Source of the DNA: Aedes albopictus
Taxonomy: Eukaryota > Arthropoda > Insecta > Diptera > Culicidae
Assembly: GCF_035046485.1 (NCBI RefSeq)
Contig: NC_085138.1
Span: 368,035,238-368,099,237, forward strand
Direction: 5' to 3'
DNA length: 64,000 bases
Notes under the pieces: generated by a model
Seen by the model: only the letters and a program-made list of their open reading frames with translations
What the model was told of the DNA's origin: nothing
Database searches by the model: none
Translations under genes and position numbers: made by a program
In this document: positions 45,300 through 57,512 of the stretch, piece by piece
How the letters are laid out: each line of letters begins with the position of its first letter
Numbering within the stretch: position 1 is the first letter of the stretch

Positions 45300-48265
45300 T
45301 GTATCAAATTCAAGATAAAACTGAATCAACAAGATTTCTCAGTAATACACAGCTCACGGCTGCCGTTCTCCATCTCCAGTCACGCCCGATGCTCGCCAAG
45401 TCACGCTCCACCTGATCCGCTCCTGGTGCTTTCTGCACTACACGCCTTCTTGTGCCAACCGGATCTGTTGCGAACACCAACTTTGCAGGGTGTTGTCCGG
45501 CATTCTTGCAACATGCCCTGCCCATTGTATCCTTCCGGCTTTGGCCACCTTCTGGATGCTGAGTTCGCCGTAAAGATCAGGGAGCTCGTGGTTCATCCTT
45601 ATCCGCCATACACCGTTCTCCTGAACACCGTCGAAGATCTTCCTTAGCACGCGTCGCTCGAAAATTCCGAGTGCTTGCTGGTCCTCCTCGAGCATGATCC
45701 ATGTCTCGTGTTCGTAGAGGACCACCGGTCTTATTAGCGTTTTGTACATGGTGCATTTGGTGCATGGGTGAACCTTTTTCGACAGCTTCTTCTGGAGCCC
45801 GACTTCCGCTGATGATGCGCCTTCGAATTTCACGACTCACATTGTTGTCAGCCATCAGTCCGAGGTGGACGAATTCCTTCACCACCTGGAAGGTATCCCC
45901 ATCTATCGTAACATTACTATCCAGACGGATCTGGTCGTGTTCGATTACGCCTAGCAGCATGTACTTTGTTTTTAGGCATTCATCACCAGTCCGACCTTTA
46001 CAGATTCGCGTTTCAGGCGGGTGTACAGCTCTGCCACCGTTCCAAATCAGGCCAAACATTTCAATAGGTCCTATTTGCATTTGAGAGGCTCTCTTTGTTC
46101 ACTTTCTCTTTCAATTATTGCAATGTAATGGTACACTTTTCAACTATTTTTGCAGTACAAATCAAAAGACGATTGTTTTGACCATCGTACAATGCAAGGA
46201 GACAATCATAATACAAATAAACAGCTGAGATATTAACGAAAGAGAGGGAAACCAAAGAGAGCCTCTCTTCTGCAGATTGGACCTTTAGACATGTTTGGCC
46301 TGAAATGTTCTGGCGATAATGTCCATGTCGTCCGCAAAGCACACAAATTGTCCGGATTTTGTGAAAATCGTTCCCCGGCTGTTGAGTCCGGCTCGTCGCA
46401 TCACACCTTCCAGAGCGATGTTGAAAAGTAGGCATGAGAGTCCGTCACCTTGTCGCAGTCCCCGACGAGATTCGAATGAATTGGATAGCTCACCCGAAAC
46501 CCTTACGCAGTTTTGCACACCGTCCATCATTGCTTTAATCAGTCTAGTCAGCTTCCCAGGAAAGCCGGTTTTCGTCCATGATTATCCATAGCTCTGCGTG
46601 GTCGATACTGTCGTATGCCGCTTTGAAGTCGAAGAACAGGTGATTCGTTGGGACCTGGTATTCACGGCAGTTTTGGAGGATTTGCCGTACGGTGAAGATC
46701 TGGTCCGTTGTCGACTGGCCGTCAATGAAGCCAGCTTGATTACTTCCCACGAACTCATTCGATTTAGGTAAAAGACGACGGAAGATGATCTGGGATAGCA
46801 TTTTGTAGGCAGCATTCAAAATAGTTAACGCTCTGAAGTTCTCACATTCCAAATGGTCGCCTTTCTTGTGAATGGGGTAGATTACCCCTTCCTTCCACTT
46901 CTCCGGTAGCTGTTCGGTTTCCCAGATCCTAACTATCAGCCGGTGCAGACAGGTGGCCAACTTTTCTGGGCCCATCTAGATGAGTTCAGCTGCGATATCA
47001 TCCTTACCAACTGCTTTGTTGGTTTTAAGCAGATGAATGGCATCCTTAACTTCTCTCAGCGTAAGAGTTGGTTCATTTCCGTCCTCAGCTGCACTGGTTT
47101 TGTCGTTTCCTCCGTTGCCGTGGTCGACCGTGCCTACGTTCTCCACGCCATTCTGGTGCTGATCGAAGTGCTGCTTCCACCTTTCGATCACCCCACGTCC
47201 ATCCGTCAAGAGGCCTCCGTCCTTATCCCTGCACATTTCGGCTCGCGGAATGAAGCCGTTGCAGGATGCGTTGAGCTTCAGGTAGAACTTCCGTGTATCT
47301 TTGGAACGGCACAGCAGTTCCATTTCTTCGCACACTGCTTCTTCCAGGCGGCGCTTTTTCTTCCAAAAAAGGGGGGTCTTCTGTTTCCTTTACTGTTTGT
47401 AACGTCCCCCATTCTGTTGAGTTCCTTACTGCAGCATTACCGCCCGCGCTGCGTTCTTCTCCTCCAAGACCGTTCTGCACTCTACGTCGAACCATTCGTT
47501 CCATCGATTCCATTCCACGTACCCGATGGTGCTCTCAGCTGCGTCGTTGATGGCTGCTTTCACTGTACTCCAGCAGTCCTCTAGAGGGGCCTCATCGAGC
47601 TCGCCCTCATCTGGCCTCGAGATTCAGCGCGTATGCTGAGGCGACATCCGGTTGTTTCAGTCGCTCTAGGTTGTACCGTGGCAGTCGCCGGTATCGCACA
47701 TTGTTGATGACGGAGAGTTTTGGGCGCAGTTTGACCATCACCAGATAGTGGTCGGAGTCGATGTTGGCGCCACTATAGGTCCTGACGTCGATAATGTCGG
47801 AGAAGTGCCGTCCGTCAATCAGAACGTGGTCGATTTGAGATTCCGTCTGCTGTGGTGATCTCCAGGTGTAACGATAAGACAGGCTGTGTTGGAAAAAGGT
47901 GCAACGTATGGACATGTTTTTGGAGGCGGTGAAACCAATGAGTCTTAGGCTGTTTTCGTTCGTCTGCTGGTGGGCGCTGAACTTTCCAATCGTCGTTTAG
48001 GTCTCCCATGATGATCTTGAAGTCGTGGCTTGGGCAGTGGTCGTACTCGCGTTCGAGCTGTGCGTAAAATGCGTCTTTGTCATCACCAGTGCTTCCGGAG
48101 TGAGGGCTGTGCACGTTTATTATGCTGAAGTTGAAGAATCGGCCCATGATTCTCAACCTGCACAGTGCACATTCTTCCGTCGATCGGCCACCAACCGATC
48201 ACACGCCTCTGCATGTCGCCCATCACTATAAAAGCTGTTCCCACCCAGACAACCAGGAATCGCAT
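45300..48265 (-). pseudogene. RTE-like non-LTR retrotransposon, endonuclease/RT (frameshifted, MITE-interrupted)
   Basis: On the - strand the order is: endonuclease parts (FSIINVHSPHSGSTGDDKD, FKIIMGDLND, SQIDHVLIDGRHFSD, SDHYLVMVKLRPKL), a linker (TRKFYLKLNASCNGF), and reverse transcriptase. RT motifs are FRALTILNAAYKMLSQI, motif A LFFDFKAAYDSIDH, motif B RRGLRQGDGLSCLLFNIALE and motif C CFADDMDIIART. A MITE (46048-46302) cuts in just after motif C. The C-terminal part (VKEFVHLGLMADNNVSREI, TLIRPVVLYEHETWIMLEED, ENGVWRIRMNHELPDLYGEL) follows. At least four frame breaks are present. Long frames on the + strand here (45294-45647, 46943-47584) are antisense shadows. Confidence 0.85.
46048..46302. 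mobile_element. MITE inside the RTE-like RT
   Basis: Ends caggccaaacatttcaatag and the complement of caggccaaacatgtctaaag are inverted. Further inward, gagaggctctctttg (about 46084) pairs with caaagagagcctctc (about 46253). It interrupts the RT frame between motif C and the C-terminal region, so it arrived after the host element. The exact target duplication (perhaps aaat) is uncertain. Confidence 0.7.
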
Positions 48266-48269
48266 AAGG

Positions 48270-49190
48270 ATGCACGCTGTACATCGTATAAAGTAATATT
48301 TTAAGTCACTATCGCATATATGTACGGCTGAGGGACAATTTTCATCGCATATGATGTTATTTTTTTAACTTACTGCGATGTATCTGGTAAAATCATATAA
48401 GAGTCCAAATTAAATTTTATAATGCATGACTACATCGTAGTAGATGACCCGTTGTTTTGTTGCGACGAACTTTGCTTATTCGCAAAAGCGTTCGAGTGAA
48501 CTCGCAAAGTGTCAATCGAATTCGCATAATTGCGTACTGCGATGATTATACGACTTCGCTTGGTGCTTTTCTAATTATGTCAGTTTAACTCGCATTGGTG
48601 TCCAAACTAAATCGCATAAAAGTGAAAATAAACTCGTTCAAATGTACATACAAACTCGCATAAGCTAGAATCGTTAACGTTGGCATATTGCGATGTGATA
48701 TGTGATAACAATGAAAGAGGTGCTGTTGGAGTGCCAAAAAGTTAAAAGAAAGTGAAATGTCATCATTATGGTTACAAAACAAGTTACAAAGTCATCATTT
48801 TTGTTTTGTTGACCTTATAATTAACAATGGGTAGTGCTAGCAAGAGAGGAGTAGCGGTAACTGTGCGGGAAATCATGCTATATCATTTTGATTTCCAAAG
48901 AGCCTGCCGAACACGTACAGCGCACGGAAACCAAGTGCGTTCCAACAAGCACTGAGGTGAGTTAGAATGTCATGACATTTAATCAGTGTGTTTCAAAAGT
49001 AGTGTTTGGTGCTAAGTGTGAAGTGCGACTCGATAATCCCAAGGTTATTAGTTCGATACTTAGGTGACAAGATTTTTTTATTTCGAATGTTTTAAGTCGC
49101 ATAAGGTGCTATATCACGTCGCAATAGTGCATACCGTACATCGCATAAGATATCGCTTCAAGTCATATAGCGTCATTATTTTCCTGTCAA
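48270..49190. repeat. TCGCATAA-rich element-like block
   Basis: Words of the type tcgcataa, actcgcat and aactcgca recur at least ten times in both orientations. The outer edges carry similar inverted words (cacgctgtacatc at about 48270, complement of gacgctatatgac near 49170). This resembles a decayed DNA transposon but the ends are not certain. No protein frame is recognised. Confidence 0.4.
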
Positions 49191-49199
49191 TGTAGATCA

Positions 49200-49595
49200 G
49201 CCGCCCCTAACATGGGGATCAGACGCTGTTGTGAGCCGCTCCTCCTGGAGAACAGATGCTAAGGTTTGCAGAAGCAAACCCCCCCCCCCTCCTTTCCCCC
49301 CTTCTCTGTCATCCAACGATCAAAGTTCCCACCGGGGTTCCCGAATAACACATATGTTGTAGATGAGTCTATATGACTCCTATATGACCAAATTTGGTCA
49401 CATTAGAGTCATACCGACTCATGTATGACATGTGTGCTACTAGGGTTGGTTACCCGATCTTCCCTAAGGTTGCTCGTAGTTTCCGGCAGGTACCACGGGG
49501 AGGTAGCGCTAGGAGTTGCTGGGCAGAGGCTAGTGATTCACAATGGGATCTGTATTGCGGAGTATACCCTGCCTTTACCGTGAAATAATCGTTTA
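49200..49595 (+). repeat. Untranslated-type repeat, with a small MITE at about 49338-49446
   Basis: GC-richer sequence including a C10-type run (49279-49288), and ggttacccgatcttccctaa, ggtagcgctaggagttgctg and gtattgcggagtataccctg. It has the look of a retrotransposon untranslated end. A 110-bp insert (49338-49446) has inverted ends around the palindromic centre gaccaaatttggtc, and may be flanked by GGGTT. Confidence 0.4.
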
Positions 49596-49599
49596 AGAT

Positions 49600-49950
49600 A
49601 TTCTAATAGTTTTCTGAAAGAATTCACTAAGGCATTTCTAAATGTATTCCCCAGGGGATCTCTGAATAAAAAAAAATCACGACAAAATACCTCGGAGAAT
49701 TATCTATAGAACTCGTTAATAAGGTTCTCAAGGAATCACAAGAGCAATTCTGCAACTAATGCCTTGAATTCATGGGAAAATTTTTCGAAGATTCTTTAAA
49801 AAATCCCAGGAAAAAACTAAAACTAAAAACTGTCGATGAACGAATTTCTGCAAGAATCTATAGTAACATTTACAACGAGACCCTTGAGAAGTTCTTCTAG
49901 ATTTTCTAAGAGATATAATTCAAAAAATACCATATTAATTCCCAGAATAT
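49600..49950. repeat. Degenerate GAATTC-type repeat tract
   Basis: Words such as tttctgaaagaattc, ggcatttct, ggaatcacaa and ttctgcaagaatct recur. No gene is visible. Confidence 0.45.
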
Positions 49951-49954
49951 GTTA

Positions 49955-51040
49955 CGGAAATTGTGATGGAAAGAAATAAAAACTATAAAATTCTAAATAT
50001 GTTTCATAATTTGTAAGGTTTTGCAAATACCCTTACGCGATTGGCGGACGACTCCTCAATTCAAAGCGTTGAATTTAAATAAAACACCAAATACCATAGA
50101 GATTTCAACATCATCTAAAAGTGCAAAATTATACTGTAAATTGTGTCTATCCACAAAGAGCTTTGTGCATCTCAACCGACAAAACATCCAATATTGTCAT
50201 CAGTAGCGTTGCACCAGAGAAACAAAACTGACAAATTTTTATCGAAACCATCTGTTCCAACGACCTCGCGCTTCTGGCTGCAACGGGAATGTAACTCAAG
50301 AAAAAACAAACTCACACCCCCTTTTCGCCTACAAATCATTACCGCTCACCTCATTAGCCTTGAACATCCATTTAAATCTTAACCCTCGCGCCTCGCCCGG
50401 TCTAGGCCGCTGGCTGGCTGGAGGCGGCACACGACCTGGACTAACTTCAGCCAGCTATAGCACACAACCACTTTTCGACGATGCAGATGAACAAATATGA
50501 TGATGACTGTCAGAGTTCGACAGTAGACACTAGAATGCACCCAGTCAAAGCGCCCAGCCATAACAAACACTTGGGAGACCCCTCTCGTACCGCGCTGTCG
50601 CGCCGCGACATCGAGCCACCGTGAATTCATTAAAATACTTCTAGGAAAATTAACATCTCAAGTGCTGTCGCGCACCGACCGGCGACGATGTGGATGAGAT
50701 ACCCCGGAACAGGAACGGTGCCGCGAGGAAAAAAATGTGGATGTGAAAATGTAGGAAAATCGGTGAACTAATTTCACACTCGCGTGGAAAAGTTCGGTTA
50801 GGGTAGGTCATATTGTGCTTTTCGCATTACGGAAATTATTTTAGTGGGAATTTATGATAAATCCTTGACGTCCATAAGGGAATATCTTGAATAATGTGCA
50901 GTGCACCGTTTTTATTTTAAATATATGTCCGTTTTAAAATGGTGCGATTCACCGAAAACACACGACGAAGATGAATTATAATTATCATGATGATCATGAG
51001 ATTATGTAGAATTGTAAATATAATTATCAGAGAATACAAA
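49955..51040. other. Uncharacterised intergenic DNA
   Basis: A moderately GC-rich island (about 50380-50720) lies between AT-rich flanks. A - strand frame of 83 codons (50630-50379) starts MNSRWLDVAARQRGTRGVSQ and shows no known domain. The island could be an exon, a CpG-rich promoter or an old repeat. I cannot decide. Confidence 0.35.
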
Positions 51041-51043
51041 CCC

Positions 51044-51490
51044 GACTAGAAAAATATATCAAGTTTATAACACATTGTGTTATGATGTTATGAAATTTTT
51101 CTATAACTCATTATGTTGTAAACTAGATGCAGGATGATGTTAAAATAACTAAAATCGTAACAAAAAGTACACCGGTCTAATCAAAATAATAACCTATTTT
51201 GTTATAATCAGATCAAAATTCTAACACAATATGATATAAATTTTAGCTTCAAGAAAACTAGTTTCTATCATATTTTGATACAATTGTGTAAAATGATGTT
51301 CTGAATGTCAAAAAATCAAAACTAAATTATTTCACAATGAGTTATTGAACAACTTTTATAACACAATATGATACAATTGAGTTATAATATTTTTAAATAC
51401 CAAAGATGTTAAACATGATTATATCACAATGAGTTATACATATCATAGTTTGTTATAATTATGTTATATTTTTGTTAGAATCTTCTAGTC
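51044..51490. mobile_element. MITE with GACTAGA ends and TTATAACA-rich interior
   Basis: Ends gactaga (51044) and tctagtc (ending 51490) are inverted. The 447-bp interior repeats ttataacacaat-type and atgatataa words in both orientations many times, so it can fold almost throughout. It is noncoding. Confidence 0.65.
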
Positions 51491-51499
51491 CAGAACCCT

Positions 51500-53215
51500 T
51501 TGAATATCACTGCGGCTAATATTCGGGAAATGATTCTCTGGAACATGGTGGAAGATAGAGGGGCGAAGTAACGTCAAAGCCGCGATAGAGCGAGCAAAAA
51601 CACGAGGAGCCAAAACCTTAGCCTGTCAGCGCTATTCGGCTCTCGAGATTGAAGTGAAACGCTTCTGTAGACGGGACAAAAGAGCTTGAATGAACTCCCT
51701 GGCCCTAGATGAAGGTGGGAAAACCGCAAATGCCGGCGACATCCGTCTCCTCTATGATGTTTCACGTTATCTTAGTGGGACTAATATGAATGCTACGAAG
51801 CCCGTGAAAACACGTCTGGACAGCTATTTACCGACCCGGCTGACCAACTGAAACGCTGGTTCTAGCACTTTGGAAACCTTTTTCAAGTGCCGGCCACGCC
51901 ACCACTTTCGACGCATTCCCCGTATCAACACCGAAGCTCTATCATTACAGAGAATGGAAACAGCCATGAATTCATGGCGTGAAATCGAACAGCGCCCCGG
52001 GGGTTGATCGCATATCACCCGAGATACTGAAAGTTAACCCGGCAGTATATGCACAACTTCATTATTCTGCAACATATGGGAAAACTCGGCGCTTTCAGCT
52101 GATTGGATTCGAGGCGTCTTAGTAAAGGTACTCAAAAAGGGTGACCTGACTGTATGCGCTGATTTCCTGGACATCCTGCTACTGTGTATCGTTCTCAATC
52201 TTCTCTGCAAAGTTATCCTTTACTGGATACAGGAGAAGATTGATGCAACTCTTCGACGGCAGAAAGCAGGAATCCGTGCCGGTGCCGTTTTACACTCTGT
52301 ATCATCTTGGAGCAAAACAGTGATTTCCAATAGTCTTTCTACCTGGTGTTCATTGATTACGAAAAAGCTGTTGACCACGAATGTATGTGTGAAGCCTTCA
52401 GGTGCAAGGATGTTTCTAAGAAAAGCATCTGCCTCATTCAAGCACAGTACGAGTCATTTTCGTGCAAAGTACTGCCCAACGGTGTCTTGTTCGATCCCAT
52501 CCGGGTAGTGGCTGGAATGAGGCAAGGATATAATCACCCCTTCATACTTGCTGTTCCTCTTCGTAATCGACGAGATTTTGGTAGGTTCAATTGCTCGTGA
52601 ACCAAATCGTGAATTGCTGTGGCAATCGATTACCATGGGCAACCTGAATGACATCGAGCTGACTGAAGACGTTGCTCTCCTAACTCAACGGTGCTCTGAT
52701 ATGCAGAGTAAGCTCGATGATCTTTCCGATCGCTCCTCGACGGCAGGTCTTACCATCAACGACAACAAGATCAAATCGTTGGATGTAAACACGGTCAAAC
52801 CTTCCAGCTTTACGGTAGCTGGGCAAGCAACAGATAATGGAAGCTTCCGATATCTTGGTAGCCAAAGTCAGATTGGTCAACACACCAAAATCCCAATTTT
52901 CATCAAAAACCTGAAATCTGTGCTGCTGTACGCCAGGGAACATTGATGTGTATCAATGGAGAACACTCCACGGCTGCAACTTGCAAGTCTTTATCGAGGT
53001 CATCGAAAGTCAATAGCGACAGAAATTCGAGAGAGAAAGTGAAGGTGGATCGGAATGAAGGAAGAGGATGGTGGAGGTGAATGAGCCTCTTCAAGGAAAT
53101 AAAGGAAGTCAACAATAATTTGACCTTTTTACAGGTCAAGGCCCAGAACTGAGATCTTTCAATTAGGCCCTCTGCACCACCATAGGTGCTCAGGACTGGA
53201 AGTGTGTAACTAAAG
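51500..53215 (+). pseudogene. Second RTE-like retrotransposon relic, RT region
   Basis: The + strand text can be followed in shifting frames. It holds a linker region (51500-52010), AGIRAGAVLHSVSSW-like fingers, motif A (VFIDYEKAVDHECMCEAF), the stretch SFSCKVLPNGVLFDPIRVVA, and motif B degraded to GMRQGYNHPFILAV. At motif C the expected ADD reads TED (NDIELTEDVALLTQR), so a catalytic Asp is lost. The tail has SKLDDLSDRSSTAGLTINDN and SFTVAGQATDNGSFRYLGSQ. Frameshifts and stops are numerous, and the relic is older than the other RT copies here. Its end near 53215 is approximate. Confidence 0.75.
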
Positions 53216-53219
53216 ATAA

Positions 53220-54905
53220 AACAGGAATCCTTGTAATGCTCCCAAATAAGTCTCAGTTTCTACAGAAACCACCTAAAATTCCTGAAGTAATTTTAACATC
53301 TATGCTCCACCCTAGCGACTACGAGTCAGATGTTCTGCAGCGTCCTAATGAGGAAATCATGCACGAAAATTACTGTTTCCTACTAGCGAAGGTATCTACA
53401 CCAATCGCTACTAAGTCGCGCACCCGTCCGTGATTGCAGACGGGCACGAGCCTGGATCCCAGAATCGCTACCAGTTTGCGCCGCTTTTTTTCTCCTTTCT
53501 ATAAATATCCTGGCACGCGGCCCAGTCCGTTGTTGTTTGCGCCTCGTTTCGTCTCCTGCCCGTCGTTGTCGTCGTCGTCCCCGTCCCCGATCAGCTTCAT
53601 GTAGCTATCCGTTGGCCAAACAAACTCGTAAAATATGTCACCCGAGAAAAATATGTGTATGAAGAGGATAACGACGAACGAAAAAAGAAGTAAATACTGG
53701 ATGCTGCAGGACATGCACCCTCACCATTTCGGAAATAGCGAAGCAGAAGAGCAACTGCAGCTTTTTCGAAAAAAATCCCTCTCGAAATCGGCTCACACAT
53801 TTCGAACATTGGGCGGCGAGCAGCGGTTTGTCCTTTTACATTGCACCAGGATTTTGTTTTTGTATTCCAACGGTGTGCCGGACGCGTGAAGTGCGGGATC
53901 GTATCTATATGTACCTACGTGGGTCCGCCGGACAGCTGTCTATTTTCCATAGATGATTCTTTATTCATTTTACATGCACTATTCGAACAGATTATTGGAG
54001 ACGTTTGTCGAATAATTGTTTGTATCATGAATGTCTTTATCTTTCATTTGTGTTTATTTATTACTTTTCAAAGTATAAAAATGTTTAACAAAACTTAAAC
54101 GGAATTAGCAAATCATAATTGCTTCCGTCTAAATTCGCGAATATTGTTTTTTTTTTTGGAAACTGACCAGAATTGTTTTCGAATGTCACAGTATACATAA
54201 GTCAATACAGTGCAATGCTAACCACGATGCTATTTTCAAAAGCATTGAGACAGTTCTCTCGTGAAGGGATTTCAACAGAAGTGCAGTGAATTCTGCTCAT
54301 TCATTGATCAATAGGCAAATATCGATTAACAAAAACAGAAATTCTAGCTTGATTTTCAATGTCTTTTCTGGAGTTTCCAAATACGCACTGAAGCTGAAAA
54401 GTAGCTTTTCTCTAGTTTGTGCGTTACTCTAGAAATAATGAAAAAGGTGATGAATCCCCTTTTAGTAAAAATGTTCACACGGTACTCATTGCTCTGAGTT
54501 ATATACTTATTATCCAATTACCTCGCGGGAGATCCCTGTTCTTTTTTGTTAGCTTACCCTCCTAAGTCAAACCGAGTAACCAAAACCAACCCCTGGTATT
54601 AATTACATATCAACACCACATCAATATAAAAAAATCCAACCAGCGAAAAAAAAAACAACAACAAACAAACGCCCCTGTCAAAAATCAACTGATTAACCCC
54701 ACTTGACACGGAGGCTGAAAATGCACTCCTCTAATAAACCACACCATAAATGAACCGTCATCACTGTTCGGCGGTGCTAGATCGTGGCACGATTGCGCAA
54801 TGAAAAAATCATTTCAAAATTCGACGTAAAAAATCATCCAAACCTAAAAAAATCTCACCCGAAAAAAAAATCACCCCTCAATATTGAGCGTTGCGTTTTC
54901 TGTCC
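53220..54905. other. Uncharacterised DNA, one 84-codon frame, no recognised gene
   Basis: The left part (53400-53900) is GC-richer. It has a TATA-like tctataaata at 53498 and a + strand frame at 53635-53889 starting MSPEKNMCMKRITTNEKRSK that matches no family I know. The right part (54100-54905) is AT-rich with poly(A)/poly(T) runs and no coding signal. Confidence 0.35.
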
Positions 54906-54907
54906 AG

Positions 54908-55018
54908 GTTTCGGTCGGGACAGATCCCCTCGTCTCGACGTATGACTGCATAAGGGTCCTCGTGCAGCTAGGAGGGCGAACCTTTACCAGGATCCAGGGG
55001 CAGACCCGGTTGATCTAG
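54908..55018 (+). CDS. Possible terminal coding exon (36 codons)
   Basis: After the acceptor-like tract gcgttttctgtccag (ending 54907) the + strand is open for 36 codons, VSVGTDPLVSTYDCIRVLVQ onward, to TAG at 55016. It is a GC-rich island in AT-rich DNA. No upstream exon or family match is known to me. The opposite strand is also open here, so coding status is doubtful. Confidence 0.18.
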   Translation, partial: VSVGTDPLVSTYDCIRVLVQLGGRTFTRIQGQTRLI

Positions 55019-55362
55019 ATTCCTTTTCTCGTTGTTCCGCTTTGTTTCGGTTGTCAGAATTCTATGAAGGAAAAATGAATGATGTGAACCTAACTATAAA
55101 AAAAAAACTGATACGGCACATGTGTTTTGGCTTTTTATCTGTGATCTTGCGTTTTTTTTTTCGATGTGAGAATCGTTAGATCGGTTATTGTTATGATATT
55201 GCAGGGGAAATGAAGAATCAGGTAGGTTTCGCTTTACTGTACCGGAACAGGTGATAAGTTTTTGTATTGTTAGATTTGAACGATAATTCCGCAAAACTTA
55301 TGCTTCGTTTGAATCTGAGCTATTCTCGTTCAATGCCTGATCGTAACCCAATGAGTTTACCC

Positions 55363-57144
55363 AAGTAACACAACTAGTTATAATACTGTTTATAATTCAC
55401 GTTTAATACATAACCTGATGTATTTTCCTTGAATTATATACTTTATTTTAGACACTTGTATACTCAAAACAGCGCAAAAAATGGCGGCTTATAAAACATC
55501 TTTCAAGTTGTATAACATGTACTGTAATACTCTTATGGTACTAATATTTTCAATTTATTCAAATGTTAAAGACTAATGCAGTTATTTATCAATTCAAAAG
55601 CTGTTCAAAATACTCGTATTATACTAATACATTCATGTGGTTGAAAATAAGCATTTTTCAACCGATATAGCTTGCAGAAACCTTTTATATAACATATTAT
55701 AAGCAAAAATTGAAATCAAGCTATTTGAAAGAAATATGACTTGGAGAAAACAGTAATATAACAAGCTTTATGGAACTTATCTCAACTGTCATGGCAAATG
55801 TTTACTGTCACGAATTTAATAAAAACATGATAATATATTAAAAAGCTTCTTCAATCCACATATGCTCAACCAAATGATGATTTCGATAATTCGAAATTTT
55901 TCTACTTTGAATGACAAATTAAAAAACTGTCATGCTCAGTAATGGTACAACTATTTCACCTGCGGTTCAAGATTTACGGTGAAACTATTGATTTTACTCT
56001 TCTATAACACACGCGATTAAGAGTTGAGTTGAAAAATGAAATGAAAGTAAGCCAAATTCTGCAAATTTTCCTCGACATTTTTAAATCCGCACAAACTAAC
56101 AATATGGCAGACTTTTTATGAAGCTTACAGTGCTGTTGAAAAGTTTCATGTTCAATTTCAAAATGATTCGTTATTGACTATAAAATGCTCAGAAGAAATT
56201 CGATTTTATTTTGAACTAAAAAGTTTTTTTTTTTGAAATCACTAAAATACACAGCAAAATCATGTTTTCCCATAATACTAATATAATAATTCATTTATTT
56301 ATATTTTGAGTCGGTACTGTACTCTAAGCCGCTTTGCAAACAACCCCGCATGAACAAAATATTAAAACAATTATAATACGTATTGAAAACATATTTTCAA
56401 CATATTCACAAAAAGGCTATAATTCCGTGTTTTGATGAACATTTAAACTTCAATATAACTGAATTAGAGCTTCTGCTTTTGAGAAAAAAAAATCATCGAA
56501 ACGTCAAAACTTGTTGTTGTTATCCATTTCATCTTTGTCGAATGCAGTAAAGTTTGACTAAGGAACGTTAAGTTAATTAAAACAGTATATTGTGTATGAC
56601 AAAAGTGTAAAATATTGTCTTCCGAGTGAAAATTGTAAGTTGTATGACATCAGGTAAGGTAAGCTGCCATCACCTGAAAAGGGTGAAAGTTGACTTCATG
56701 CAACGAGCGTTCTTGTTTTCCCGTAATGAATATTCTGCCTCATTGTATCGGCTTGAAAACATGGAAAATCTAGTTTCATTGAGATCCTAATGATTTTCCA
56801 TTATGTGTTTTTCTAGAACTAGACATGGTTTTTTAAATAATGCAGACCTAGATATGTTGAAAACTGCAATTAAATTTCGTGAAGCCAAATGGTGGTACGT
56901 AGTAAACAGTGATTGTTTTCATTTTCGGATGGATTGGATGTGGCCATAGTTTTAATTATGTTGTATAATTGTGCGATCAAAGTATTGCGGGTATGATGAA
57001 ATTGCAGATATTTTTTGGCTGCTTGTTATCCACCAACTTTATAAAGTCTTGGTTATAACACTAGATGTTTTCCAATTCGTTTATAATACAGTTATATGAC
57101 ATCTTTTTGGTTTATTATTTTTTAAGATGTTTTCTGTGTTACTT
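55363..57144. mobile_element. Second AAGTAACACA-ended non-autonomous element
   Basis: Inverted ends aagtaacaca (55363-55372) and tgtgttactt (57135-57144) bound 1.78 kb of AT-rich DNA with frequent ttataata and gtataac words. It shares its terminal core with the element at 7898-9333. No transposase is seen. Confidence 0.5.
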
Positions 57145-57512
57145 ATGTAGGATGTAATGATGCTGAAGAGCAACTTTCACCAGTTGCTCGTCATTCGGAA
57201 TTGGTAGGTTGTAAAATAATCAAGCTAAATTTGTAATAACGTTATTTTGTCTGCTTGTATACCTTGGACAACTTTCATAACAAGATTTTAACAAACTATG
57301 ATGTAAGAAATAACAAAGTTAATATTTTTTGAAAGGATTCTTGGTTTGACAATCTATTTAAAAAAGCTATAATATCGTTTTTATTGTTAATTCAATAACA
57401 GAATTGTAACGAAATTTGTTTAATTTCTACAATCAGATGAAAAACTACATTTGTTAGATTTTACATATCACACTCCGACTCGCTTTACGTCTATAATAGA
57501 GGACGTAAATAA

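Noticed and set aside
45294..46084. + strand frames of 117-127 codons
   Set aside because: They are shadows of the conserved RT C-terminal region on the - strand.
46943..47584. 213-codon + strand frame
   Set aside because: It lies antisense to the RTE-like reverse transcriptase and has no domain; the - strand carries the recognisable motifs.
53498..53530. Core promoter (TATA-like box plus initiator)
   Set aside because: The spacing from the TATA-like word to the nearest initiator-like word is about 24 bp, too short, and no gene follows convincingly.
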